DNA from: Gammaproteobacteria bacterium
Lineage (GTDB): Bacteria; Pseudomonadota; Gammaproteobacteria; Nitrosococcales; Methylophagaceae
Length of the DNA stretch: 6,710 nucleotides
Assembly (NCBI GenBank): GCA_002402245.1
Contig: NVVP01000055.1
Coordinates: 11,196 to 17,905 of the forward strand
Direction of reading: 5' to 3'
Shown: positions 1 to 4,789 of the stretch, piece after piece
Position numbering within the stretch: the first letter of the stretch is position 1
Layout of the letters: the number at the start of each line of letters is the position of its first letter
Translations under genes and position numbers: made by a program
The notes under the pieces: generated by a model
What the model saw: only the letters and a program-made list of their open reading frames with translations
What the model was told of the DNA's origin: nothing
The model's database searches: none

Positions 1-1
1 T

Positions 2-379
2 GAGGATGTGGTTACTAATGTGATTGATTTTCTACTAGCGCGAGTAGAAGCGTGCGAATCAGTAGGCATTGCAAAAAATAACATTATTCTTGATCCTGGT
101 TTTGGCTTTGGCAAACGAGCGCGACATAACCTTAGATTAATGAAACAGCTTTCTAAATTGATTGAAAAAGACTTTCCAGTTCTAGTGGGGGTTTCACGTA
201 AATCAATGATTGGAAAATTACTTAATGTACCGCCTAATGAACGTCTTTCAGCTAGTTTATCGTTGGCCACTATTGCTGTGTGGCAGGGTGCCAAAATAAT
301 TCGTAGCCATGATGTACGTGAAACAGTACAAGCTATATCGATATGTGACCATGTTATGCAGGTAGAAGACTTTGACTAA
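2..379 (+). CDS. folP: Dihydropteroate synthase, C-terminal part (5' end outside the window)
   Basis: The enzyme condenses 6-hydroxymethyl-dihydropterin diphosphate with p-aminobenzoate to give dihydropteroate in cytoplasmic folate synthesis; it is the sulfonamide target. The frame is open from the first bases, so only about the last 125 residues of a protein usually near 280 residues are present. Visible motifs are LDPGFGFGK (pterin-binding region), GVSRKSMIG (the loop with the conserved Ser-Arg-Lys) and RSHDVRET (the last strand, with the Arg and His that bind the diphosphate in the family). The stop TAA is at 377-379 and lies inside the start region of glmM, an 8-bp overlap that implies translational coupling. 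A GTG at 8 is in frame but is an internal codon, not a start. Family assignment is secure. Confidence 0.96.
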   Translation, partial: EDVVTNVIDFLLARVEACESVGIAKNNIILDPGFGFGKRARHNLRLMKQLSKLIEKDFPVLVGVSRKSMIGKLLNVPPNERLSASLSLATIAVWQGAKIIRSHDVRETVQAISICDHVMQVEDFD

Positions 380-1721
380 ACAACAAAAACGTTATTTTGG
401 AACAGATGGCATCCGTGGACGCGTAGGCGATGGGGTTATTACGCCTGAATTCGTACTTAAATTGGGTTGGGCGATTGGTCGCGTATTTAGCCAAGAAGGC
501 CGAAGTAAAGTACTGATTGGTAAAGATACGCGTATTTCAGGTTATATGTTTGAATCAGCATTGCAGGCAGGCCTGTCAGCAGCCGGTGCGGACGTTTACT
601 TATTAGGTCCTATGCCAACACCTGCAATCGCCTATTTAACCCGTACATTTCATGCTCAAGCCGGTATTGTGATTAGTGCATCTCATAATCCATATCATGA
701 CAATGGGATTAAATTCTTTTCAGGTGATGGTAGTAAATTATCTGATGAGATTGAGTTTAAAATAGAAGCGATGATGGATGAGCCGTTAGTGACGGTAGAT
801 TCAGCATTACTAGGTAAAGCTCATCGGGTTGATGATGCAGCCGGACGTTATATTGAGTTCTGCAAAAGTACCGTTCCCTCAAAAGTTAACTTTTCTAATC
901 TAAAAATTGTGGTCGATTGTGCTCATGGCGCAACCTATCATATTGCACCTGATGTATTGAAAGAATTGGGTGCTGAAGTCATTACCATGGGCGCAGAACC
1001 TGATGGTTTAAATATTAACCAGAACTGTGGTTCAACAGAACCTCGCTTATTGCAAGCCGCGGTACTAGAGCATCAAGCAGATTTAGGTTTAGCGCTAGAT
1101 GGTGATGGTGACCGCCTTATTATGGTTGATCATCAAGGTACATTGGTTGATGGCGATGAGATTTTATTTATTATTGCAAAAGCACAGCAACGCTTAGGTA
1201 CTGGCAAGACTGATATTGTCGGCACGTTGATGACTAATCTAGGCATGGAACACGCACTGCAGAATCACGGTATGAATTTACACCGCGCTAATGTAGGTGA
1301 TCGCTATGTGATCGAAATCATGAGGAAAACTGAAGCCAACGTAGGTGGTGAGGCATCTGGGCACATTATTTGTTTGGATAAAACCACTACGGGTGATGGT
1401 ATTGTGGCAGCATTACAAGTATTAGCTGAAATCCAGCAAACAGAGACTAGTTTGCAAGAATTAGCCTCATTGGTGACTAAATATCCACAACGATTAATTA
1501 ATGTCAGAATTAAAAAATCAATTGATTTAGCTAATAATGCTAAAGTACTGGCTGCCGTTAAATCTGCTGAAGATAAATTGGCTGATGAGGGACGTGTTTT
1601 ATTACGTGCATCAGGAACAGAACCCGTTATTAGGGTGATGGTTGAAGGTCGAGATGCAAGTCTCACCAACCAATTGGCAATCGAGCTTGCCGATGTTATT
1701 GAATCGTTAGATACCGTATAA
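372..1721 (+). CDS. glmM: Phosphoglucosamine mutase
   Basis: GlmM interconverts glucosamine-6-phosphate and glucosamine-1-phosphate in the cytoplasm, feeding UDP-GlcNAc synthesis for peptidoglycan and lipopolysaccharide. The protein has 449 residues, against about 445 in E. coli, and matches it end to end. The N-terminus carries YFGTDGIRG. The phosphoserine loop SASHNP contains the catalytic Ser at about residue 104, equivalent to E. coli Ser102. The metal-binding loop DGDGDR is at 243-248, the sugar-binding GGEASGH at 325-331, and the phosphate-binding RASGTEPVIRVMVEG at 412-426. The start is TTG at 372: an in-frame TAG at 363-365 leaves only AAG and ACT before it, and the resulting N-terminus matches the family. 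Upstream is only a weak purine stretch (GGTAGAAG, 361-368), so expression may depend on coupling to folP. Confidence 0.98.
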   Translation: MTKQQKRYFGTDGIRGRVGDGVITPEFVLKLGWAIGRVFSQEGRSKVLIGKDTRISGYMFESALQAGLSAAGADVYLLGPMPTPAIAYLTRTFHAQAGIVISASHNPYHDNGIKFFSGDGSKLSDEIEFKIEAMMDEPLVTVDSALLGKAHRVDDAAGRYIEFCKSTVPSKVNFSNLKIVVDCAHGATYHIAPDVLKELGAEVITMGAEPDGLNINQNCGSTEPRLLQAAVLEHQADLGLALDGDGDRLIMVDHQGTLVDGDEILFIIAKAQQRLGTGKTDIVGTLMTNLGMEHALQNHGMNLHRANVGDRYVIEIMRKTEANVGGEASGHIICLDKTTTGDGIVAALQVLAEIQQTETSLQELASLVTKYPQRLINVRIKKSIDLANNAKVLAAVKSAEDKLADEGRVLLRASGTEPVIRVMVEGRDASLTNQLAIELADVIESLDTV

Positions 1722-1748
1722 ATTTTAAGACTAGTTGAGAATAGCGTA

Positions 1749-2528
1749 GTGCGAAAAGCCTTAGTTGCTGGAAATTGGAAAATGAATGGTTCAAGTGATA
1801 GCAATAAGCACTTACTTGAAGGCATTATTAAAGAGTCAGCCTCATTTTCATCGGTTGATGTTGCACTTTTTCCACCTTCAGTTTATTTACAACAGGTACA
1901 AGAAGCCTTAGTCAGTACAGAATTGGCATGGGGAACGCAAAATCTATCTCAATTTGAAAAAGGTGCGTATACCGGCGAAATTTCTGCACCTATGCTCAAT
2001 GACTTTGGCTGTAGTTATGTACTCATTGGTCACTCTGAGCGTCGTTGTCTTTATGCTGAGATTGGGCTAGATCAGCTGATACTAGATTATATTATTGCTG
2101 AAAAATATGCGGTGGCAATACAAGCTGGCATTACACCAATTATCTGTATCGGTGAAAGCCCAGAAGAACATGAACAAGGTAAAACGGAAGAAGTCATTGC
2201 ACGGTTAGTTGATATTGTTATTGCACAAAATGGAGTGCAGGCATTGTCGCAAGCGGTGTTAGCTTATGAGCCTGTATGGGCTATAGGTACAGGTAAATCT
2301 GCTACACCTGAATGGGCCCAAGAGGTGCATTCTTTCATGCGAGAACGTATTTATAAGCATGATCCTGAAACAGCAGAGTCAATACAAATACTTTACGGTG
2401 GTAGTGTTAAAGGCGATAATGCCGCACCATTATTTTCAATGCCTGATATTGATGGCGGACTGATCGGAGGAGCATCACTTGATGCCGATGAGTTTGTTAA
2501 AATTTGTCAGGCAGCAGTCAGTTATTAG
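1749..2528 (+). CDS. tpiA: Triosephosphate isomerase
   Basis: TpiA interconverts dihydroxyacetone phosphate and glyceraldehyde-3-phosphate in glycolysis and gluconeogenesis; it is a cytoplasmic (beta/alpha)8 barrel, normally a dimer. The protein has 259 residues (E. coli 255). Visible are GNWKMNG (Asn9, Lys11), GHSERR with the electrophile His95, AYEPVWAIGTGK with the general base Glu174 and the flexible lid loop, YGGSV at 216-220, and GGLIGGASL at 236-244 for phosphate binding. The start is GTG at 1749: no ATG occurs in frame between the glmM stop and this codon, and it gives the family's N-terminus. A weak GAGA (1737-1740) may serve as the Shine-Dalgarno. The gap from glmM is 27 bp. One oddity is about seven extra residues after Glu104 (see findings). 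Confidence 0.98.
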   Translation: MRKALVAGNWKMNGSSDSNKHLLEGIIKESASFSSVDVALFPPSVYLQQVQEALVSTELAWGTQNLSQFEKGAYTGEISAPMLNDFGCSYVLIGHSERRCLYAEIGLDQLILDYIIAEKYAVAIQAGITPIICIGESPEEHEQGKTEEVIARLVDIVIAQNGVQALSQAVLAYEPVWAIGTGKSATPEWAQEVHSFMRERIYKHDPETAESIQILYGGSVKGDNAAPLFSMPDIDGGLIGGASLDADEFVKICQAAVSY

Positions 2529-2529
2529 G
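2527..2529 (+). promoter_or_regulatory. secG ribosome binding site overlapping the tpiA stop
   Basis: AGG lies 7 bases before the ATG at 2537 and overlaps the tpiA stop codon TAG (2526-2528). It supports 2537 as the secG start over an in-frame ATG at 2504 inside tpiA, which would add 11 residues not typical of SecG. Confidence 0.6.
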
Positions 2530-2536
2530 TTTAAAA

Positions 2537-2863
2537 ATGGATTCATTAATTCTTGTAGTACATATTGTCGTATCAGTATTATTGGTCGGCTTAATTCTTA
2601 TTCAACACGGTAAAGGTGCGGATGCTGGTGCAGCTGCATTAGGCGGTGGAGGCGGTGGTGGTGCATCATCAAGCGTTTTCGGTAGCCAAGGTTCAACCTC
2701 GTTTTTATCGCGTACCAGCGCGTTACTAGCTACTATTTTCTTTGTGACTAGTTTGTCTTTAGCTTACTTCTCAAATCAAGTTGAAAGAACAACTAGTGTT
2801 ACGCAAGAAGTGGCAACAGAAGCCGTTGAAGCAACACCAGCAGATCTACCTGATTTGCCATAG
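2537..2863 (+). CDS. secG: Protein translocase subunit SecG
   Basis: SecG is the small inner-membrane subunit of SecYEG and assists the SecA-driven preprotein export cycle. The 108-residue protein (E. coli 110) has two membrane segments at about 4-22 and 61-79. Between them is the conserved cytoplasmic loop: IQHGKGADAGA, a run of seven glycines (36-42), then VFGSQGSTSFLSRTSA. After the second segment comes an acidic, Ala/Glu/Thr/Pro-rich tail ending in LPDLP, low in conservation as is usual for SecG tails. The start at 2537 puts the first hydrophobic segment right at the N-terminus, as in other SecG proteins, and has a well-placed AGG. The gene begins 8 bp after the tpiA stop codon and ends 11 bp before the tRNA, so transcription probably runs from tpiA into the tRNA. 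Confidence 0.96.
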   Translation: MDSLILVVHIVVSVLLVGLILIQHGKGADAGAAALGGGGGGGASSSVFGSQGSTSFLSRTSALLATIFFVTSLSLAYFSNQVERTTSVTQEVATEAVEATPADLPDLP

Positions 2864-2874
2864 TTAAAAAACAT

Positions 2875-2960
2875 GCCGACGTGGTGAAATTGGTAGACAC
2901 GCCATCTTGAGGGGGTGGTGGACATTGTCCGTGGCGGTTCGACTCCGCCCGTCGGCACCA
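2875..2960 (+). tRNA. leuU: tRNA-Leu, anticodon GAG
   Basis: This is an 86-nt class II tRNA. The acceptor arms GCCGACG and CGTCGGC pair fully, followed by discriminator A and encoded CCA (2958-2960). The D stem pairs GTG with CAC. The anticodon stem CCATC pairs with GGTGG (one T-G wobble), giving loop TTGAGGG and anticodon GAG at 2909-2911, which reads CUC and CUU. A long variable arm (around 2919-2932) and the T loop GTTCGACTC complete it. tRNA-Leu(GAG) next to secG is the arrangement of E. coli leuU. With only 11 bp after secG it is probably processed from the upstream transcript. Confidence 0.97.
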
Positions 2961-3006
2961 TAATATAAGCTAGACAATTTTCCTCAAAAATTTAGTTAGA
3001 TATTTA

Positions 3007-3039
3007 AACCTGCTTGGCTTTTGCTCAGCGGGTTTTTTT
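3007..3039 (+). terminator. Rho-independent terminator after tRNA-Leu
   Basis: AACCTGCT (3007-3014) pairs with AGCGGGTT (3027-3034) through eight base pairs including one T-G wobble. An inner GGC/GCT extension closes a TTTT loop. The stem runs into seven T residues (3033-3039). It ends the housekeeping block and insulates the following genes, implying that they have their own promoter. Confidence 0.88.
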
Positions 3040-3156
3040 GTCTGTTTGAATCCTAAACTGAGAATGTTTACTCTGAAATTTTATGGACATATATTGTGTA
3101 TCCAATAGATGCAAAAATGCTGTAAAATTCAGGTAATAATATATTAGAACTTAAGG

Positions 3157-4308
3157 GTGAAATTTAGTCTAAAAAGCATTATGAAAAACCTTGTTATACA
3201 TCTCATCATCCTATTCAGCTTCCTGTTGATTATTGTTAGTATGCAGCAATCTGATGATATTCCTGAGCCGACGATCCCAGTAGCGACGACACCCACTCCA
3301 GCCGCCTCTGATAACTCTGAGTTAGGGAAGCTTAGAGAGTATTTAACAGATGAAGATTATGATGCGGCACTGCCGGTTATTGCTTACCTATTAAGTGAAG
3401 GTACGGCGGGGAAAGAAAGACAAGCCTGGTTATATCAACAGCAGGCGTGGATTCAAACTCAATGGATGCATTATCACTCTGCAATTGATTCTCTTACCTT
3501 GGCTAATAGTCTTGTTGAAGCTAATTATAATGAGCAACAGATTGACCGGCTGCAAACGAAAATAGATTCAGAGCAATCTGAGCGAGATTATACCGATGTT
3601 TATGAGGATTCTCGTGATAGTGGCATCACTAAAACGTTGCAGAAAAAAATCACTATTGCTTACATTTACCTTGATGATAACCGCTGGTCTAAATGGTCGC
3701 CTAGATTACGCCAAAGAAATCGAAATAGTATGGATGGGGTGGTCAATTGGTATCACCAACAATCTGGAAACTATGATATTGATGACTTAGAAGTCGATGT
3801 TCGCTACTTTTATGTTAAAAGTCCTAAAGGTATTTCAAAAGAATGGATTAGGCAGCGAGACTTCTTTATTTATGCTCAAGGGCTATTGGTTAAGCAGTTA
3901 GGTTTTCGGACGACCAAGCAGTTCATCGCATCACTGACAGGAGGCAGTTCCAATCATCAAGTGGCATTAGTATTCCACTCCAATAATGATGAACGCTCAT
4001 TTGCGATGTCTTGCCCTAAAGAATATCAACGATCATGTAACCTTGAATATGTCATGTTAACGGAAAAAATGAATAATAATCCGTATGGCTGGGTTATCCA
4101 GCAAGTTCAAGCACATGAGATTTTACATTTATTTGGTGCGGATGATTTATACCCAATCACCTCGGCAAAAGACTATGCCGTGACTGATGTAATGAATTAT
4201 TACAGCGATGCACTTAAACATGCCACGATTGACCCGATTACCGCATGGTCAATAGGCTGGACTGACTTACCCAATACCCCATTTAGGGTCGATTTAATAG
4301 AGGATTAA
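3157..4308 (+). CDS. Predicted membrane-anchored zinc metallopeptidase (metzincin-like)
   Basis: I do not recognise a named family, but the protein reads as an exported zinc peptidase. Of 383 residues, about 11-29 form one hydrophobic segment (signal anchor or uncleaved signal), followed by a Pro/Thr-rich linker (about 34-52) and a helical region with a TPR-like look (about 56-125). The C-terminal half holds HEILHLFGADD at 320-330. This fits HExxHxxGxxD: His320, His324 and Asp330 as zinc ligands and Glu321 as the catalytic base. VMNYY follows, with Met346 as a candidate Met-turn. HExxHxxGxxD with Asp as third ligand occurs in snapalysin-type and M6-type peptidases. Cys286 and Cys294 could form a disulfide in the periplasm. 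The start is uncertain: GTG at 3157 has AAGG directly against it, too close for a normal Shine-Dalgarno; ATG at 3181 loses eight residues and keeps the membrane segment but has no clear site either. No strong promoter is evident in 3040-3156. Substrate is unknown. Confidence 0.8.
   Translation: MKFSLKSIMKNLVIHLIILFSFLLIIVSMQQSDDIPEPTIPVATTPTPAASDNSELGKLREYLTDEDYDAALPVIAYLLSEGTAGKERQAWLYQQQAWIQTQWMHYHSAIDSLTLANSLVEANYNEQQIDRLQTKIDSEQSERDYTDVYEDSRDSGITKTLQKKITIAYIYLDDNRWSKWSPRLRQRNRNSMDGVVNWYHQQSGNYDIDDLEVDVRYFYVKSPKGISKEWIRQRDFFIYAQGLLVKQLGFRTTKQFIASLTGGSSNHQVALVFHSNNDERSFAMSCPKEYQRSCNLEYVMLTEKMNNNPYGWVIQQVQAHEILHLFGADDLYPITSAKDYAVTDVMNYYSDALKHATIDPITAWSIGWTDLPNTPFRVDLIED
4299..4304 (+). promoter_or_regulatory. 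Ribosome binding site of the DUF350-type gene
   Basis: AGAGGA sits 6 bases before the ATG at 4311, inside the last codons of the peptidase gene. It is the best Shine-Dalgarno of the accessory unit and supports this short ORF being translated, probably coupled to the peptidase. Confidence 0.65.
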
Positions 4309-4310
4309 CC

Positions 4311-4538
4311 ATGGAAATTACATCAATAGATCAAAATATTATCTTTATGCTACTTAATTTAGGCTATGCAGTAATCAGCTTATTTATTAGTATTATTGCT
4401 TTGGTAGCCATTGATAAATTTATCTTTAAAAATATCGATTTTATTGAAGAAATTAAAAAAGGTAATATTGCAGTAGCTATCTTTCAGTCTGTTATTTTAT
4501 TATTCATTGGTTTTGTCGTTTCAGCTGCAATGACTTAA
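4311..4538 (+). CDS. Small DUF350-type inner-membrane protein
   Basis: This 75-residue protein has two hydrophobic segments (about 11-35 and 53-73) separated by a charged loop. The pattern resembles one DUF350 repeat: an Asp/Lys pair at the end of the first segment (35-36), a loop with Glu46, Glu47 and two lysines, then GNIAVAIFQS leading into the second segment, like the NNTAA-type motif of E. coli YjfL. Members such as YjfL are about 130 residues with two such units, so this is a half-length, single-unit form that would have to assemble as an oligomer. Its start is 2 bp after the peptidase stop, with a strong Shine-Dalgarno, so the two are almost certainly co-expressed. The molecular function of DUF350 is not established; a role in envelope physiology is inference from its membrane location and the peptidase partner. 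The DUF350 assignment is by eye and moderately sure; that it is a real gene is more certain. Confidence 0.75.
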   Translation: MEITSIDQNIIFMLLNLGYAVISLFISIIALVAIDKFIFKNIDFIEEIKKGNIAVAIFQSVILLFIGFVVSAAMT

Positions 4539-4556
4539 AAGCGAGTTATAAAACCA

Positions 4557-4578
4557 CTTAAATTAGCGATAAATTAAG
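4557..4578 (+). other. A+T-rich hairpin after the DUF350 gene
   Basis: CTTAA and TTAAG pair, then an A-A mismatch, then TTA with TAA, closing a GCGA (GNRA) loop. It lies 18 bp after the stop. There is no T run behind it, so it is not a standard terminator; it might stabilise an mRNA end or be chance in A+T-rich DNA. Confidence 0.3.
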
Positions 4579-4607
4579 CTGCTATTGTTGCGCAAGGCTA
4601 AATAAGG

Positions 4608-4632
4608 TTTTTTTGTGAGTGTCACAAAAAGG
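4608..4632. promoter_or_regulatory. Perfect inverted repeat with GTGA/TCAC core (possible operator)
   Basis: The arms TTTTTGTGA (4610-4618) and TCACAAAAA (4622-4630) are exact reverse complements around a 3-base centre. The order T run, hairpin, A run is the wrong way round for a terminator on either strand. The core has CRP-like TGTGA and TCACA half-sites, but with 3 bases between them where CRP needs 6. A dimeric regulator site is possible; the regulator is unknown. Confidence 0.4.
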
Positions 4633-4654
4633 TCATATTTAGCATTGAAATTAG

Positions 4655-4664
4655 GTGATATCAC
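4655..4664. promoter_or_regulatory. Second GTGA/TCAC palindrome
   Basis: GTGATATCAC is a perfect 10-bp palindrome centred about 40 bp after the previous one and sharing its GTGA and TCAC half-sites, with a 2-base centre. It lies about 125 bp before the receptor start. Alone it could be chance; the shared half-sites raise the case for an operator pair. Confidence 0.3.
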
Positions 4665-4789
4665 ACAGTTGAAAAATGCAATTAAGCTATAAAACGCAAC
4701 TATTTTTTGTTTGAAAAGAAAGCTTTATTTTTCCAATAAACCCCGTATATTGCTCATTTTTTATAATTTATAAGTGTGGGGGTTGGTTG

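Larger units (their letters stand above)
4539..4789. other. A+T-rich intergenic leader before the TonB-dependent receptor
   Basis: No ORF with coding character was seen on either strand. Contents are an A+T-rich hairpin with a GCGA tetraloop just after the DUF350 stop (4557-4578), an 8-bp palindrome TTGCGCAA (4588-4595), and two GTGA/TCAC palindromes listed separately. Possible promoter parts for the receptor are TTGAAA at 4711-4716 with AATAAA at 4735-4740 (18-bp spacer), or an isolated TATAAT at 4762-4767 without a matching -35; neither is convincing. No Fur-box-like GATAAT repeats and no cobalamin riboswitch features were recognised. GGGGG at 4778-4782, 7 bases before the ATG, is the likely ribosome binding site. 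Confidence 0.5.

Noticed and set aside
1304..1825. Long minus-strand ORF opposite glmM and tpiA
   Set aside because: It lies antisense to the conserved 3' end of glmM and the start of tpiA, and its protein has no recognisable motif; a shadow of real coding DNA.
2875..2960. tRNA-Leu 3' end as an integration attachment site
   Set aside because: No direct repeat of the tRNA 3' end and no integrase are visible downstream in the window, so there is no support beyond position.
2776..2961. Minus-strand ORF across the secG end and tRNA
   Set aside because: It runs through the complement of a complete tRNA gene; database entries of this type (GGVEPPR-like text) are typical tRNA-derived false ORFs.
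3084..3111. Possible promoter (TGGACA with TAGATG, 16-bp spacer) before the peptidase
   Set aside because: The -35 is good (5 of 6) but the -10 matches at only about half the positions; too weak to list.
3596..3790. 64-residue + strand ORF inside the peptidase gene
   Set aside because: It is out of frame within a longer, better supported gene and has no ribosome site or motif.
4608..4632. Inverted repeat as a terminator or CRP site
   Set aside because: The T run precedes and the A run follows the dyad, so there is no T tract after a hairpin other than the stem itself. The spacing between TGTGA and TCACA is 3, not the 6 needed by CRP.
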